64,000 nucleotides of DNA from NCBI GenBank assembly GCA_020025825.1, contig JAHHRL010000001.1:62001-126000 (forward strand), given 5' to 3'. The position numbers were made by a program, and so were the translations under genes. This DNA comes from Faecalibacterium sp. (GTDB lineage Bacteria > Bacillota > Clostridia > Oscillospirales > Ruminococcaceae). This document shows, piece after piece, positions 9,791 to 17,172 of the stretch. The notes under the pieces are model-generated. The model had not been told where the DNA came from, ran no database searches, and saw only the letters and a list, made by a program, of their open reading frames with translations. Position 1 is the stretch's first letter, and every line of letters begins with the position of its first letter.

Positions 9791-10141
9791 ATGCTGTTTG
9801 TAGAATATCCCAAGTGCTCTACCTGCAAAAAGGCCAAGCAGTGGCTGGATGCCCACGGTGTACAGTACACCGACCGCCATATCGTGGAGCAAAATCCTAC
9901 TGCGCAGGAGCTGGAAGGCTGGGTGGAAAAATCCGGCCTGCCGCTGAAAAAGTTTTTTAACACCAGCGGCTTAAAGTATAAAGAGCTGGGCCTTGCGGTA
10001 AAATTGCCCACAATGACAGACACAGAAAAGCTGGACCTGCTGGCAACAGACGGTATGCTGGTAAAACGCCCCATTGTTGTGGGCGAGGATTTTGTATTGG
10101 TTGGATTTAAGGAAGCGGACTGGGCGGCCCGATTGGGTTAA
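9791..10141 (+). CDS. ArsC/Spx-family thioredoxin-fold protein
   Basis: The 116-residue protein fits the short ArsC-like family (Spx, MgsR, YffB types). Its N-terminus reads YPKCSTCKKAKQWL, giving a CxxC pair at Cys10 and Cys13, and KRPIVVGED near residue 95 is the conserved cis-proline segment. Arsenate reductases of this fold use glutaredoxin-linked chemistry, whereas Spx-type proteins bind RNA polymerase. A CSTC motif alone does not separate these roles. It sits inside the sugar operon with its own TAGGAGA ribosome site and no terminator on either side. A link to sugar metabolism is not evident. Confidence 0.8.
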   Translation: MLFVEYPKCSTCKKAKQWLDAHGVQYTDRHIVEQNPTAQELEGWVEKSGLPLKKFFNTSGLKYKELGLAVKLPTMTDTEKLDLLATDGMLVKRPIVVGEDFVLVGFKEADWAARLG

Positions 10142-10166
10142 GCTGCCGCATAAGGAGGAAGTCCCT

Positions 10167-11156
10167 ATGGAAAAGATTCTGATTATTGGCTTGGGCAGCA
10201 TGGGCAAGCGCCGTGCACGCTTGGTAAAGGGCCTGCGCCCCGACATGACGATTTGCGGTGTGGACAGCAGCGAAGGCCGCCGTGCAGAAGCTGCGGAACT
10301 GGGCATTCGTGCATACGCATCTATTCCCGAAGCAGTGGAGGCAGAGCACCCGGAAGCTGCGCTGGTTTGCACAGCACCGCTCAGCCACGCAGGCATTATT
10401 CATACATTGCTGGAGAACAACCTGCCGGTGTTTACAGAGTTGAATCTGGTGGACGACGGCTACGCAGAAAATCAGGCATTGGCTGCTGAGAAAAACCTGC
10501 CGCTGTTTTTGTCCTCTACCATGCTGTATCGTGGCGAAACCCAGTACATGAAGGCTCAGGTGCAGCAGTTTATGGAACAGACCGGCAAAAAGGTAAACTA
10601 CATTTACCACATCGGCCAGTACCTGCCGGATTGGCACCCGTGGGAAAACTACAAAAACTTTTTTGTGGGCGATAAGCGCACAGGCGGTGTACGAGAGATT
10701 TTCGGCATTGACCTGCCCTGGCTGTGGGACGCTTTTGGCCCGGTAAAGAGCATCCATGTGGAAAAGGATAAAATCAGTAATCTGGAAGTGGATTACCCGG
10801 ACAGCTACATGGTAACCCTGCGCCACGAAAACGGCGTAAAGGGCGTTTTGGCAGTTGACGTTGTCAGCCCCAAGGCTGTGCGCAACTTTGAGTGCTTTGG
10901 CGAAGGCCTGCATCTGTTCTGGGAGGGCAACCCCCGTGGCCTGTATACCTTCGACCACGAAAAAGGCGAAAAGGTAGCAGTAAATACTTACGAAACCTTT
11001 GAGCACGACAGCCGTTACAGCGATAATATCGTGGAAAATGCGTATGTGGACGAGCTGGCAAACTTCTTTGCGATGGTAGAGGAGGGCGCAGCGCCCCGCT
11101 GGAGCTTTGCAAAAGACCAGCAAATCATTAACCTGATTGAAAAAATCGAGGCATAA
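10167..11156 (+). CDS. Gfo/Idh/MocA-family oxidoreductase lacking the EKP motif
   Basis: The 329-residue protein has an N-terminal Rossmann domain (ILIIGLGSMGKRRA) and a C-terminal alpha/beta dimerisation domain. Most active members have a Glu-Lys-Pro motif that holds the catalytic lysine; here the equivalent place reads TELNLVDD, so Lys and Pro are missing. The ATG at 10167 follows AAGGAGG at ideal spacing; an earlier in-frame start would lie inside the ArsC-like gene. It is followed at once by a second family member with an intact EKP. It may be a partner subunit or have altered chemistry. In nonulosonic clusters such proteins are thought to modify the sugar or a precursor. Confidence 0.8.
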   Translation: MEKILIIGLGSMGKRRARLVKGLRPDMTICGVDSSEGRRAEAAELGIRAYASIPEAVEAEHPEAALVCTAPLSHAGIIHTLLENNLPVFTELNLVDDGYAENQALAAEKNLPLFLSSTMLYRGETQYMKAQVQQFMEQTGKKVNYIYHIGQYLPDWHPWENYKNFFVGDKRTGGVREIFGIDLPWLWDAFGPVKSIHVEKDKISNLEVDYPDSYMVTLRHENGVKGVLAVDVVSPKAVRNFECFGEGLHLFWEGNPRGLYTFDHEKGEKVAVNTYETFEHDSRYSDNIVENAYVDELANFFAMVEEGAAPRWSFAKDQQIINLIEKIEA

Positions 11157-11169
11157 AGGAGAGAGCTCA

Positions 11170-12135
11170 ATGAGCCAAAAAGTAACAGCTTTGTTTGTGG
11201 GGTTGGGCTCTATCGGAACACGACACCTGAATAGCATTACCACCCTGTGTGCCGAGCAGGGGCTGGCGCTGGAAGTACACGCACTGCGCAGTGAGATGAC
11301 CCGTCCGCTGCGGGAGGGTGTGCGTGAAAAAATAGCTGCGCAGTTTACCAGCTTAGAGGACGCAGCAGCACTGCCCCACTACGACATGGCATTTATTACA
11401 AATCCCACCAGTTTGCATGCGCAGGCTTTGCGCCAGCTAAAGGGCCGTGCGGATACGCTGTTTATCGAAAAACCGATTTTCTCCGCAGAGGAAACGGGCG
11501 TTGCCCTTTCCGATGTACTGGCAGAGGGCCAGAAAGCCTATGTGGCAGCACCGATGCGCTGGAGCGCAGTAATGCTGGCACTGAAGCAGTGGCTGGCGGA
11601 AAACCCGGACCAGCGCCCCTACAGTGCCCGTGTTATTTGTTCCAGCTGGCTGCCCGGCTGGCGCCCCGGTGTGGACTATCGCACCGTATACTCCGCACAT
11701 CGTGATATGGGCGGCGGTGTAACCATCGACCTGATTCATGAGTGGGATTATCTGGTGGGCTTGTTTGGCAAGCCGCAGGAGTTGTATAATTTTAAGGGTA
11801 CCTACTCGGATTTGGAAGTGGACAGCGATGATTTAAGCGTGTATATTGCACGGTATCCGTCCATGCTGGCAGAGGTGCATTTGGATTATTTCGGCCGCAC
11901 CTATCGCCGCAGTATTGAGCTGTTTACCCGTGAGGGCACCGTAACGGCTGATTTTGGTGCAGCAACACTCACGCTGCCGGACGGCACCGTACAGGAATAT
12001 AAGGAAACCACCGATGCCTGGTACCGCCGGGAGATGACCTACTTTTTGGATTATGCCCTGCATGGCAGCGGCGAAAGTGTAAACAGCCCGGCCGAGGCGC
12101 TGGATGTACTGCGCCTGACTTTGGGTGAAGCATAA
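11170..12135 (+). CDS. Gfo/Idh/MocA-family NAD(P)-dependent oxidoreductase
   Basis: The 321-residue protein has an N-terminal NAD(P)-binding domain (ALFVGLGSIGTRH) and the canonical catalytic motif in LFIEKPIFS near residue 105. The C-terminal domain has the family-typical GGGVTIDLIHEWDYL helix with a conserved His. The start is the ATG behind AAAGGAGAGAG, 13 nt after the preceding stop. It lies directly upstream of the CMP-sugar synthetase, an arrangement often seen in legionaminic and sialic-type clusters. It probably oxidises or reduces a sugar intermediate; the substrate is unknown. Confidence 0.82.
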   Translation: MSQKVTALFVGLGSIGTRHLNSITTLCAEQGLALEVHALRSEMTRPLREGVREKIAAQFTSLEDAAALPHYDMAFITNPTSLHAQALRQLKGRADTLFIEKPIFSAEETGVALSDVLAEGQKAYVAAPMRWSAVMLALKQWLAENPDQRPYSARVICSSWLPGWRPGVDYRTVYSAHRDMGGGVTIDLIHEWDYLVGLFGKPQELYNFKGTYSDLEVDSDDLSVYIARYPSMLAEVHLDYFGRTYRRSIELFTREGTVTADFGAATLTLPDGTVQEYKETTDAWYRREMTYFLDYALHGSGESVNSPAEALDVLRLTLGEA

Positions 12136-12155
12136 ATAACGGAGGAATTTTAACC

Positions 12156-12926
12156 ATGAAAAAAATGCTGATTACCATTTGCGGCCGAGCAGGCAGCAAG
12201 GGCTTTAAGAATAAAAACCTGAAAACCTTTTGCGGTAAGCCGCTGGTATATTACACGCTGTCCGCAGCAGAACTGTTTATCAAGAGTATGCCGGATGTGC
12301 AGGTAGATATCAGCTTGAATACCGATAGCCAGTATTTGGCGGATTTGGTTTTGGAAAAGTACCCGGAGGTAAACTTTTTGCCCCGTGGCGAGGCTTTGGG
12401 CGGCGATACCGTACCCAAGATGGCTGTATTTCAGGATAGTTTGGCACGTATGGAAGAAAAAATGGGCTGCACCTATGACTACGTGATGGACCTGGATATT
12501 ACCAGCCCCCTGCGTACGGCCAAGGATATTGCATCGGCTTACCGTATCAAGGACCGCCGCACCGATTTGGATTTGGTCTTTTCCGGCACAGAGGCACGCC
12601 GCAACCCGTACTTCAATCAGGTTGCTGCACAGGACGACCACGTGGTAAAGGTTATTGATTCTCCCTTCACTGCTCGTCAGCAGGCACCGGCTATTTACGA
12701 CATCAACGCAAGCATTTATGTGTTCAGCCGTGACTTTTTGGCTAACAACACAACCGGTATTTTGTGGGATGGCAAGATTGGCCTTTCCCTGATGAAGGAT
12801 ACCGGCATTTTGGATATTGACTCTGAGGAAGACTTCCAGATGATGGAAGTAATTGCAGATTATCTGTACAAGCATGACAAGGATTTTGCAGCAGTGAGGG
12901 AGAACATTCGTGGAGCAGCGTATTGA
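12156..12926 (+). CDS. CMP-nonulosonic acid synthetase (acylneuraminate cytidylyltransferase family)
   Basis: The 256-residue enzyme activates a nonulosonic acid with CTP to give the CMP-sugar donor. The N-terminus ITICGRAGSKGFKNKN is the CTP-binding loop of NeuA/LegF/PseF enzymes, and DLDITSPLRT provides the metal-binding Asp residues. NeuA usually reads ARGGSKG; the CGRAGSKG form resembles LegF-type proteins. The ribosome site is GGAGGA. The next gene starts 17 nt inside this one. It is the last recognisable step of the sugar pathway, so transferases using its product must be elsewhere or among the operon's membrane proteins. Confidence 0.88.
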   Translation: MKKMLITICGRAGSKGFKNKNLKTFCGKPLVYYTLSAAELFIKSMPDVQVDISLNTDSQYLADLVLEKYPEVNFLPRGEALGGDTVPKMAVFQDSLARMEEKMGCTYDYVMDLDITSPLRTAKDIASAYRIKDRRTDLDLVFSGTEARRNPYFNQVAAQDDHVVKVIDSPFTARQQAPAIYDINASIYVFSRDFLANNTTGILWDGKIGLSLMKDTGILDIDSEEDFQMMEVIADYLYKHDKDFAAVRENIRGAAY

Positions 12927-13701
12927 CCCCAAAACGGAGCATGACAGGGACCGCCGGGTAATGAAGCTGGTGCTTTCTGCCGGTCAAACCCTTTTGGAAA
13001 ACGGCGCAGAGGTTTTTCGTGTTGAGCAAACCATGCAGATTATGGCACGCAGTTTTGCCTTGCAGGAGTTTCAGGTGTATGTGCTGACAAATGGCATATT
13101 TGCCAGTGCAGGTACAAAGGAAATCGGTGAGGTACGCAATATTCCCAACCATACTGTCGATTTGGGACGTGTGGATGAAATCAACACGTTATCCCGTCGC
13201 ATTGCAGCAGGCGGGGTCACTTTGGAACAGGCGGAACAGGAAGTGGAGCGCATTCGGCAGCTGCCGCTTACTTCGCAAAAGACACGCTGCTTAGCAAGCG
13301 GAATGGGTGCTTTTTGTTTTGCGCTCATGTTTGGCGGTGCTGTAATCGATGGCCTTGTGGCAGCGGCAGCAGCTGTTGTTTTGCAACAGTATCTTATTTG
13401 GAGCAGTGGACGCGGCGTGCCCGGCATTTTTCAAAAGATGACAGGCTCGGCACTGATTGCAGGCATTTGTTTGGTAGTATGTACCTTACTGCATGGCAGC
13501 GCAGACTATGCCACAATCGGTGCGCTGATGCTGCTTACACCGGGTCTGGCGTTTACTATGGGCATTCGTGATTTTGCCAACTCGGATTACTTGTCCGGCT
13601 CTATCCGTATGATGGATGCCCTTTTAGTAGGCGGCAGCATTGCCAGCGGCGCAGGCTTAGTAATGGCGCTATATTCCCATTGGGCGGGGGTGCTGCTATG
13701 A
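12910..13701 (+). CDS. ThrE-type threonine/serine exporter, large subunit (DUF1212)
   Basis: The 263-residue protein has a soluble N-terminal domain of about 120 residues with the family's GA-VFRVEQTM-like segment, then about five transmembrane helices. This matches the N-terminal half of the ThrE/YjjP family. The start is a GTG with AGGGAG 8 nt upstream, lying inside the 3' end of the cytidylyltransferase gene. Its stop overlaps the next gene (ATGA). In Corynebacterium ThrE both halves are one polypeptide; here they are two genes. The overlap implies co-transcription with the sugar genes, although no functional link is evident. Confidence 0.8.
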   Translation: MEQRIDPKTEHDRDRRVMKLVLSAGQTLLENGAEVFRVEQTMQIMARSFALQEFQVYVLTNGIFASAGTKEIGEVRNIPNHTVDLGRVDEINTLSRRIAAGGVTLEQAEQEVERIRQLPLTSQKTRCLASGMGAFCFALMFGGAVIDGLVAAAAAVVLQQYLIWSSGRGVPGIFQKMTGSALIAGICLVVCTLLHGSADYATIGALMLLTPGLAFTMGIRDFANSDYLSGSIRMMDALLVGGSIASGAGLVMALYSHWAGVLL

Positions 13702-14150
13702 TGGATTTGAGTAATTTACTGCATTTGCTCAGCGAATTTGTTTTGGCGGGTGTGGCAACCGTAAGTTTTGCAATTCTTTTAAGTGTGCCGAAAAGAGAAT
13801 ATCTGACTTGCGGCTTTGTAGGTGCTGTGGGCTGGGTGATATATGTGCTGCTTACAGATGCGGGACAAAGCCCAGCGCTGGCTACGTTGATTGCTTCCAT
13901 TCCGCTGACAGCACTGGCCCGTACGTTTGCCATCCGACATAAAGCACCGGTAACCGTGTTTTTGGTTAGCGGCATTTTTGCGCTTGTGCCGGGAGCAGGC
14001 ATTTACTACACGGCCTATTACTTTATTATGGGCGACCCGATGTTCAGCACAAAAGGCATCGAAACACTAAAAATTGCACTTGCACTGGCTCTAGGCATGA
14101 CCATTGTATTGGGTATGCCGCTGCCCAGAAAAAAGATAACAAAACAATAA
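13698..14150 (+). CDS. ThrE-type threonine/serine exporter, small subunit
   Basis: The 150-residue protein has four to five transmembrane helices and corresponds to the C-terminal half of ThrE (YjjB type). The conserved segment FALVPGAGIYYTAYYFI lies near residue 100. The start is the ATG overlapping the previous stop; an upstream TTG is less likely. Together with the preceding gene it would form the two-part exporter for threonine and serine or a related small metabolite. It is the last gene of the plus-strand operon, followed by a strong terminator. Confidence 0.8.
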   Translation: MMDLSNLLHLLSEFVLAGVATVSFAILLSVPKREYLTCGFVGAVGWVIYVLLTDAGQSPALATLIASIPLTALARTFAIRHKAPVTVFLVSGIFALVPGAGIYYTAYYFIMGDPMFSTKGIETLKIALALALGMTIVLGMPLPRKKITKQ

Positions 14151-14151
14151 A

Positions 14152-14192
14152 AAATCCCCACGCTTGCAGATGGTTTGCAGGCGTGGGGATTT
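14152..14192. terminator. Bidirectional intrinsic terminator
   Basis: Arms AATCCCCACGC and GCGTGGGGATT pair over 11 bp, with A-rich sequence on the left and T-rich sequence on the right. It serves the converging ThrE operon (plus) and flavin reductase gene (minus). Confidence 0.85.
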
Positions 14193-14198
14193 ATTTTA

Positions 14199-14792
14199 TT
14201 ACTTTTTGGGTTTGTGGGGCGGGGTGCGCTTTTTCTTGCGGACACTGTACCCGAAGCTGCCGAGCTTACGGCCCAGTGCCAGATAGTCGCCGTGGCTGTA
14301 TACAATCAGCTTTGCACGGTTTAGGCACAGCTTGCCGTTTTCGTCCAGCAAACGCTCGTCTACATCAACAGCCATTACCTGTGCCAAGAATAAATCATGG
14401 CTGCCAAGCGGAATCCGCTGTGTGATGCGGCATTCCAGATTGACAGGGCTTTCCTCCAAAATGGGGCAATCCGTCAGTACACTGCCGGGCGCAGCGTGCA
14501 GGCCCATTTGGGCGAATTTGTCGTAATCTTTGCCGCTGCGTACACCGCACCAGTCGATGGCACGGGTTAACGGCTCGGTAGGCAGATTGATGGCGAACTC
14601 ACCGGTTTCGCACAGCAGCTTGTGGCTGTATCGCTCGGGGCGGACGCTGATGGATACCATACTGGGCTGGGTGCAGATTGTGCCTGTCCAGCCGATTGTA
14701 ATCAGGTTGGGCTTTTCCATGCCGCCGCAGGATACCAGAACAGGAGGTTCCGGGTTCAAAAGGGTGCTGCCTTTCCAGCTTTGTTTACTCAT
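14199..14792 (-). CDS. Flavin reductase-like FMN-binding protein
   Basis: The 197-residue protein belongs to the flavin reductase/flavoredoxin split-barrel family. The region VLVSCGGMEKPNLITIGWTGT is followed by SISVRPERYSH and FAINLP, which form the FMN-binding pocket. A lysine/proline-rich tail (RKKKRTPPHKPKK) extends beyond the domain. Members reduce free flavin with NAD(P)H or serve as electron carriers; the partner here is unknown. Its ATG overlaps the stop of the upstream glycosyltransferase by 4 nt, so the two are coupled. Confidence 0.85.
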   Translation of the reverse strand: MSKQSWKGSTLLNPEPPVLVSCGGMEKPNLITIGWTGTICTQPSMVSISVRPERYSHKLLCETGEFAINLPTEPLTRAIDWCGVRSGKDYDKFAQMGLHAAPGSVLTDCPILEESPVNLECRITQRIPLGSHDLFLAQVMAVDVDERLLDENGKLCLNRAKLIVYSHGDYLALGRKLGSFGYSVRKKKRTPPHKPKK

Positions 14793-15763
14793 CCTTTGTA
14801 CTCTCTTTCATAAGGGGCCCAAGTACGCTCGCTGATAATATAGCGAGGACGGGCTTTGGTTTCCATATAGATTTTTCCGATATACTCACCGATGACACCG
14901 AGGCACAGCAGCTGGATGCCGCCCATAAAGCACACGATGCACACGGTGGAGGTCCAGCCGGCTACGACATATCCGGCAAATGCCTGAATGATTGCCCAGA
15001 TTACACCAATAAAGCTTAATACGCTGATAACTAAGCCCAAACCGGCAATCAGCCGAATGGGCTTTACCGAAAGGCTGGTGATGCCGTCAAAGGCAAGCGC
15101 CAGCATTTTCTTTAAGGGGTAGTGGCTTTCGCCGGCAATGCGCTCTGCACGGTCGTAGTAAACGCTGGTGCTCTTAAAGCCAACCAGAGGAACCATACCA
15201 CGCAAAAAGATGTTTACTTCCTTATAATCGGCAAAATGGTCCAGCACACGGGAGCTGATCAGGCGATAGTCTGCATGGTTAAATACAATGTCGGCACCCA
15301 TCCAGTTCATCAGGTGGTAGAAACCCTCGGCGGTAAAGCGCTTGAAAAAGGTGTCGGTGGTTCGTCTGGCACGCACACCGTAAACAACTTCGCAGCCGTC
15401 CAGATACGCATCGACCATAGCGTGCATCGCATGGATATCGTCCTGACCGTCGCAGTCGATGGAAATGGTGATGTCGCACTGGTCCTTGGCTTCCATCAAG
15501 CCGGCAAGTACCGCATTCTGGTGTCCACGGTTGCGGCTTTGGCTGATACCAATAAAGTGTTCGTCCTGCTTGGACAATTCGGTGATGATTTGCCAGGTGT
15601 CGTCCTTGGAACCATCGTTTACAAAGCAAATGCGGCTTTGCTCGCTGATTTTGCCTTCGCTGATTAAATCAGCCAACTCCTGACGAAACATTGGTGCAGT
15701 AATAGGCAACACCATTTCTTCGTTGTAACAAGGAATTACCATCCAAAGAATGGGCTTAGACAT
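14789..15763 (-). CDS. GtrB/DPM1-like glycosyltransferase family 2, membrane-anchored
   Basis: The 324-residue protein has a GT-A domain (about 1-230) with PCYNEE, the DGSKDDTW nucleotide-sugar site and the SIDCDGQDD metal-binding motif, then two C-terminal transmembrane helices (about 232-255 and 265-290). This is the architecture of GtrB/CsbB enzymes, which transfer a sugar from a UDP donor to undecaprenyl phosphate for use by GT-C enzymes outside the membrane. The YfhO-type protein at 186-2666 is the kind of acceptor enzyme that would use such a lipid-linked sugar. The pairing is inferred. Confidence 0.85.
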   Translation of the reverse strand: MSKPILWMVIPCYNEEMVLPITAPMFRQELADLISEGKISEQSRICFVNDGSKDDTWQIITELSKQDEHFIGISQSRNRGHQNAVLAGLMEAKDQCDITISIDCDGQDDIHAMHAMVDAYLDGCEVVYGVRARRTTDTFFKRFTAEGFYHLMNWMGADIVFNHADYRLISSRVLDHFADYKEVNIFLRGMVPLVGFKSTSVYYDRAERIAGESHYPLKKMLALAFDGITSLSVKPIRLIAGLGLVISVLSFIGVIWAIIQAFAGYVVAGWTSTVCIVCFMGGIQLLCLGVIGEYIGKIYMETKARPRYIISERTWAPYEREYKG

Positions 15764-15796
15764 AAAACTTCCTCCATATCATAACGTAATACGCAT

Positions 15797-16483
15797 TCAA
15801 CAGTGACAGGCTTGTTCCAGCCCGGATTTATCCAGCAGCTTAAAACTGCTTTTATAGGTTTCAATCAGGCCCTCTGCCTGCATACGGGAAAGCTCCCGGG
15901 ATAAAGCGCTTCGCTCACAGGCAAGATATTCCGCCATGGCAGCACGTGAGTAGGGCACCGTGAAGGTATCTGCGTTTGCTTGCTGGGCGTAATGCAGCAA
16001 ATAAGCGCAAATCTTTGCGCGTAAGCTCTTTAGGGTAAGCAGCTCCAGACGGTCCATAAGGGAAAAATATTTTGCACTAATAGCCTTCATGAGATTTTGC
16101 AGCAGCTGGGTATGCGCTTGAGCACACACGGGCGAAAATGCCAGCAAATACGAATATGGGATAAATAAAACCTCTCCGGCGGCAACCATTTGTACCGTTA
16201 CAGGGCTTTTTTGATTACTGCCCGCTAAAATGTCTCCGAAGATACCGCCGGGTTCCATTTGTGCGGCAGGAATGCGGTGCCCGTCCGGCAGGGGGTGCCA
16301 TGCTTCGATGCGCCCGGAAAGCACAATGCCCAGTGCGGAACAGGTATCACCATATTGCAGCAGCAGGTCACCTTTTTGGTAGTTGCGGCGCACAGGGTGC
16401 AGGGCCTCTAATAGTTGGGAAATCTGCTGTGGGGCAATGCCGGCAAAGAGGCTGGTGCGGCTTAATAATGTGATGTAGTCCAT
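15797..16483 (-). CDS. Crp/Fnr-family transcriptional regulator
   Basis: The 228-residue protein has an N-terminal cyclic-nucleotide-type sensor barrel (about 15-125, with LLQYGDTCSALGIVLSGRIE and PGGIFGDI) and a C-terminal winged helix (about 150-215, recognition helix SRAAMAEYLACERSALSRELSRM). It lacks the N-terminal cysteine cluster of FNR, so it should not be an iron-sulfur oxygen sensor. In Clostridia related proteins respond to redox or small ligands. It is divergent from an ECF-type S component gene and has a good promoter with an inverted repeat downstream of it, consistent with self-control. Confidence 0.85.
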   Translation of the reverse strand: MDYITLLSRTSLFAGIAPQQISQLLEALHPVRRNYQKGDLLLQYGDTCSALGIVLSGRIEAWHPLPDGHRIPAAQMEPGGIFGDILAGSNQKSPVTVQMVAAGEVLFIPYSYLLAFSPVCAQAHTQLLQNLMKAISAKYFSLMDRLELLTLKSLRAKICAYLLHYAQQANADTFTVPYSRAAMAEYLACERSALSRELSRMQAEGLIETYKSSFKLLDKSGLEQACHC

Positions 16484-16496
16484 AGCAGTCTCCTTT

Positions 16497-16510
16497 GTTG
16501 CGGTGGCAAC
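16497..16510. promoter_or_regulatory. Inverted repeat, candidate operator
   Basis: A perfect GTTGC-ggtg-GCAAC palindrome lies in the short leader of the crp/fnr gene, about 15-30 nt after its predicted start point. A Crp/Fnr site here would act as a roadblock (autorepression). The usual core TGTGA-N6-TCACA is not present, so the assignment is tentative. Confidence 0.4.
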
Positions 16511-16525
16511 ACAATTTATGATTGT

Positions 16526-16554
16526 ATTATAGTAAAATTTGGAGCAAAGCGCAA
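16526..16554 (-). promoter_or_regulatory. Sigma-A-type promoter of the crp/fnr gene
   Basis: On the minus strand, TTGCGC (16554-16549) and a perfect TATAAT (16531-16526) are separated by 17 nt. The predicted transcript starts near 16519 and leads into the regulator gene. Confidence 0.7.
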
Positions 16555-16592
16555 TCGTTAATGCTTATTTTATAGTTGAGGAGGGCAAAAGG

Positions 16593-17126
16593 TTGAAAAA
16601 CTATACGAAATTTATTACACGCACCGCTGTGCTGCTGGCACTGTGCGTGGTGGTGCAGTTTGCGGTGTCCGGACAATGGGTGAAGGGACCGTTGGTGAAT
16701 ACTATTTTGCTGGTTGCGGCCATGACAACAGGACTATCCGGCGGGGTACTGGTTGCTGTTTTGAACCCACTGCTGGTCTTTTTGATTGCGGCACCGGCAC
16801 CGATGAAGCTTTGCCCGCAAATTTTACCTGTAGTGATGATTGGCAATGTGGTGCTGGTTGTAATCGCATGGGCACTTCGTAAGCCGCTGAATGGCATTGT
16901 TGGCTTGGCTGTGGCAGCGGTTGCCAAGGGCCTTGCTATGATGGCGTTAATCAGCTGGGTTGTATTGCCCATGTTTGGCGAAAAGTTGGTAGCCAAGGGA
17001 ATTGACGCAACCGTAAAGGTGATGTTTGGCGTAACGCAGCTTTACACGGCAGCGATTGGCTGTGTGGTGTTCTTTGTGATTTGGCAGGTGCTGAAAAAGG
17101 TTCCGCATTTAGCAGAAGAAGCATAA
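16593..17126 (+). CDS. ECF-transporter S component-like membrane protein
   Basis: The 177-residue protein has about six transmembrane helices and resembles substrate-binding (S) components of energy-coupling-factor vitamin/metal transporters, including the N-terminal TAVLLALCVVVQF helix. The start is taken as the TTG at 16593, 8 nt after GAGGAGGG; the longer reading frame from 16539 has no ribosome site. No EcfA or EcfT gene is in the window, so it would share a module encoded elsewhere. It is divergent from the Crp/Fnr regulator, which may control it. The substrate is unknown. Confidence 0.65.
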   Translation: MKNYTKFITRTAVLLALCVVVQFAVSGQWVKGPLVNTILLVAAMTTGLSGGVLVAVLNPLLVFLIAAPAPMKLCPQILPVVMIGNVVLVVIAWALRKPLNGIVGLAVAAVAKGLAMMALISWVVLPMFGEKLVAKGIDATVKVMFGVTQLYTAAIGCVVFFVIWQVLKKVPHLAEEA

Positions 17127-17134
17127 ACAAAATA

Positions 17135-17172
17135 AAACCGATGTGATGGGCGTATCACATCGGTTTTGTTTT
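17135..17172. terminator. Bidirectional intrinsic terminator
   Basis: A 14-bp perfect stem (AAAACCGATGTGAT / ATCACATCGGTTTT) with a 6-nt loop, with T runs on the right and A runs on the left. It ends the S-component gene (plus) and hemW (minus). Confidence 0.9.
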
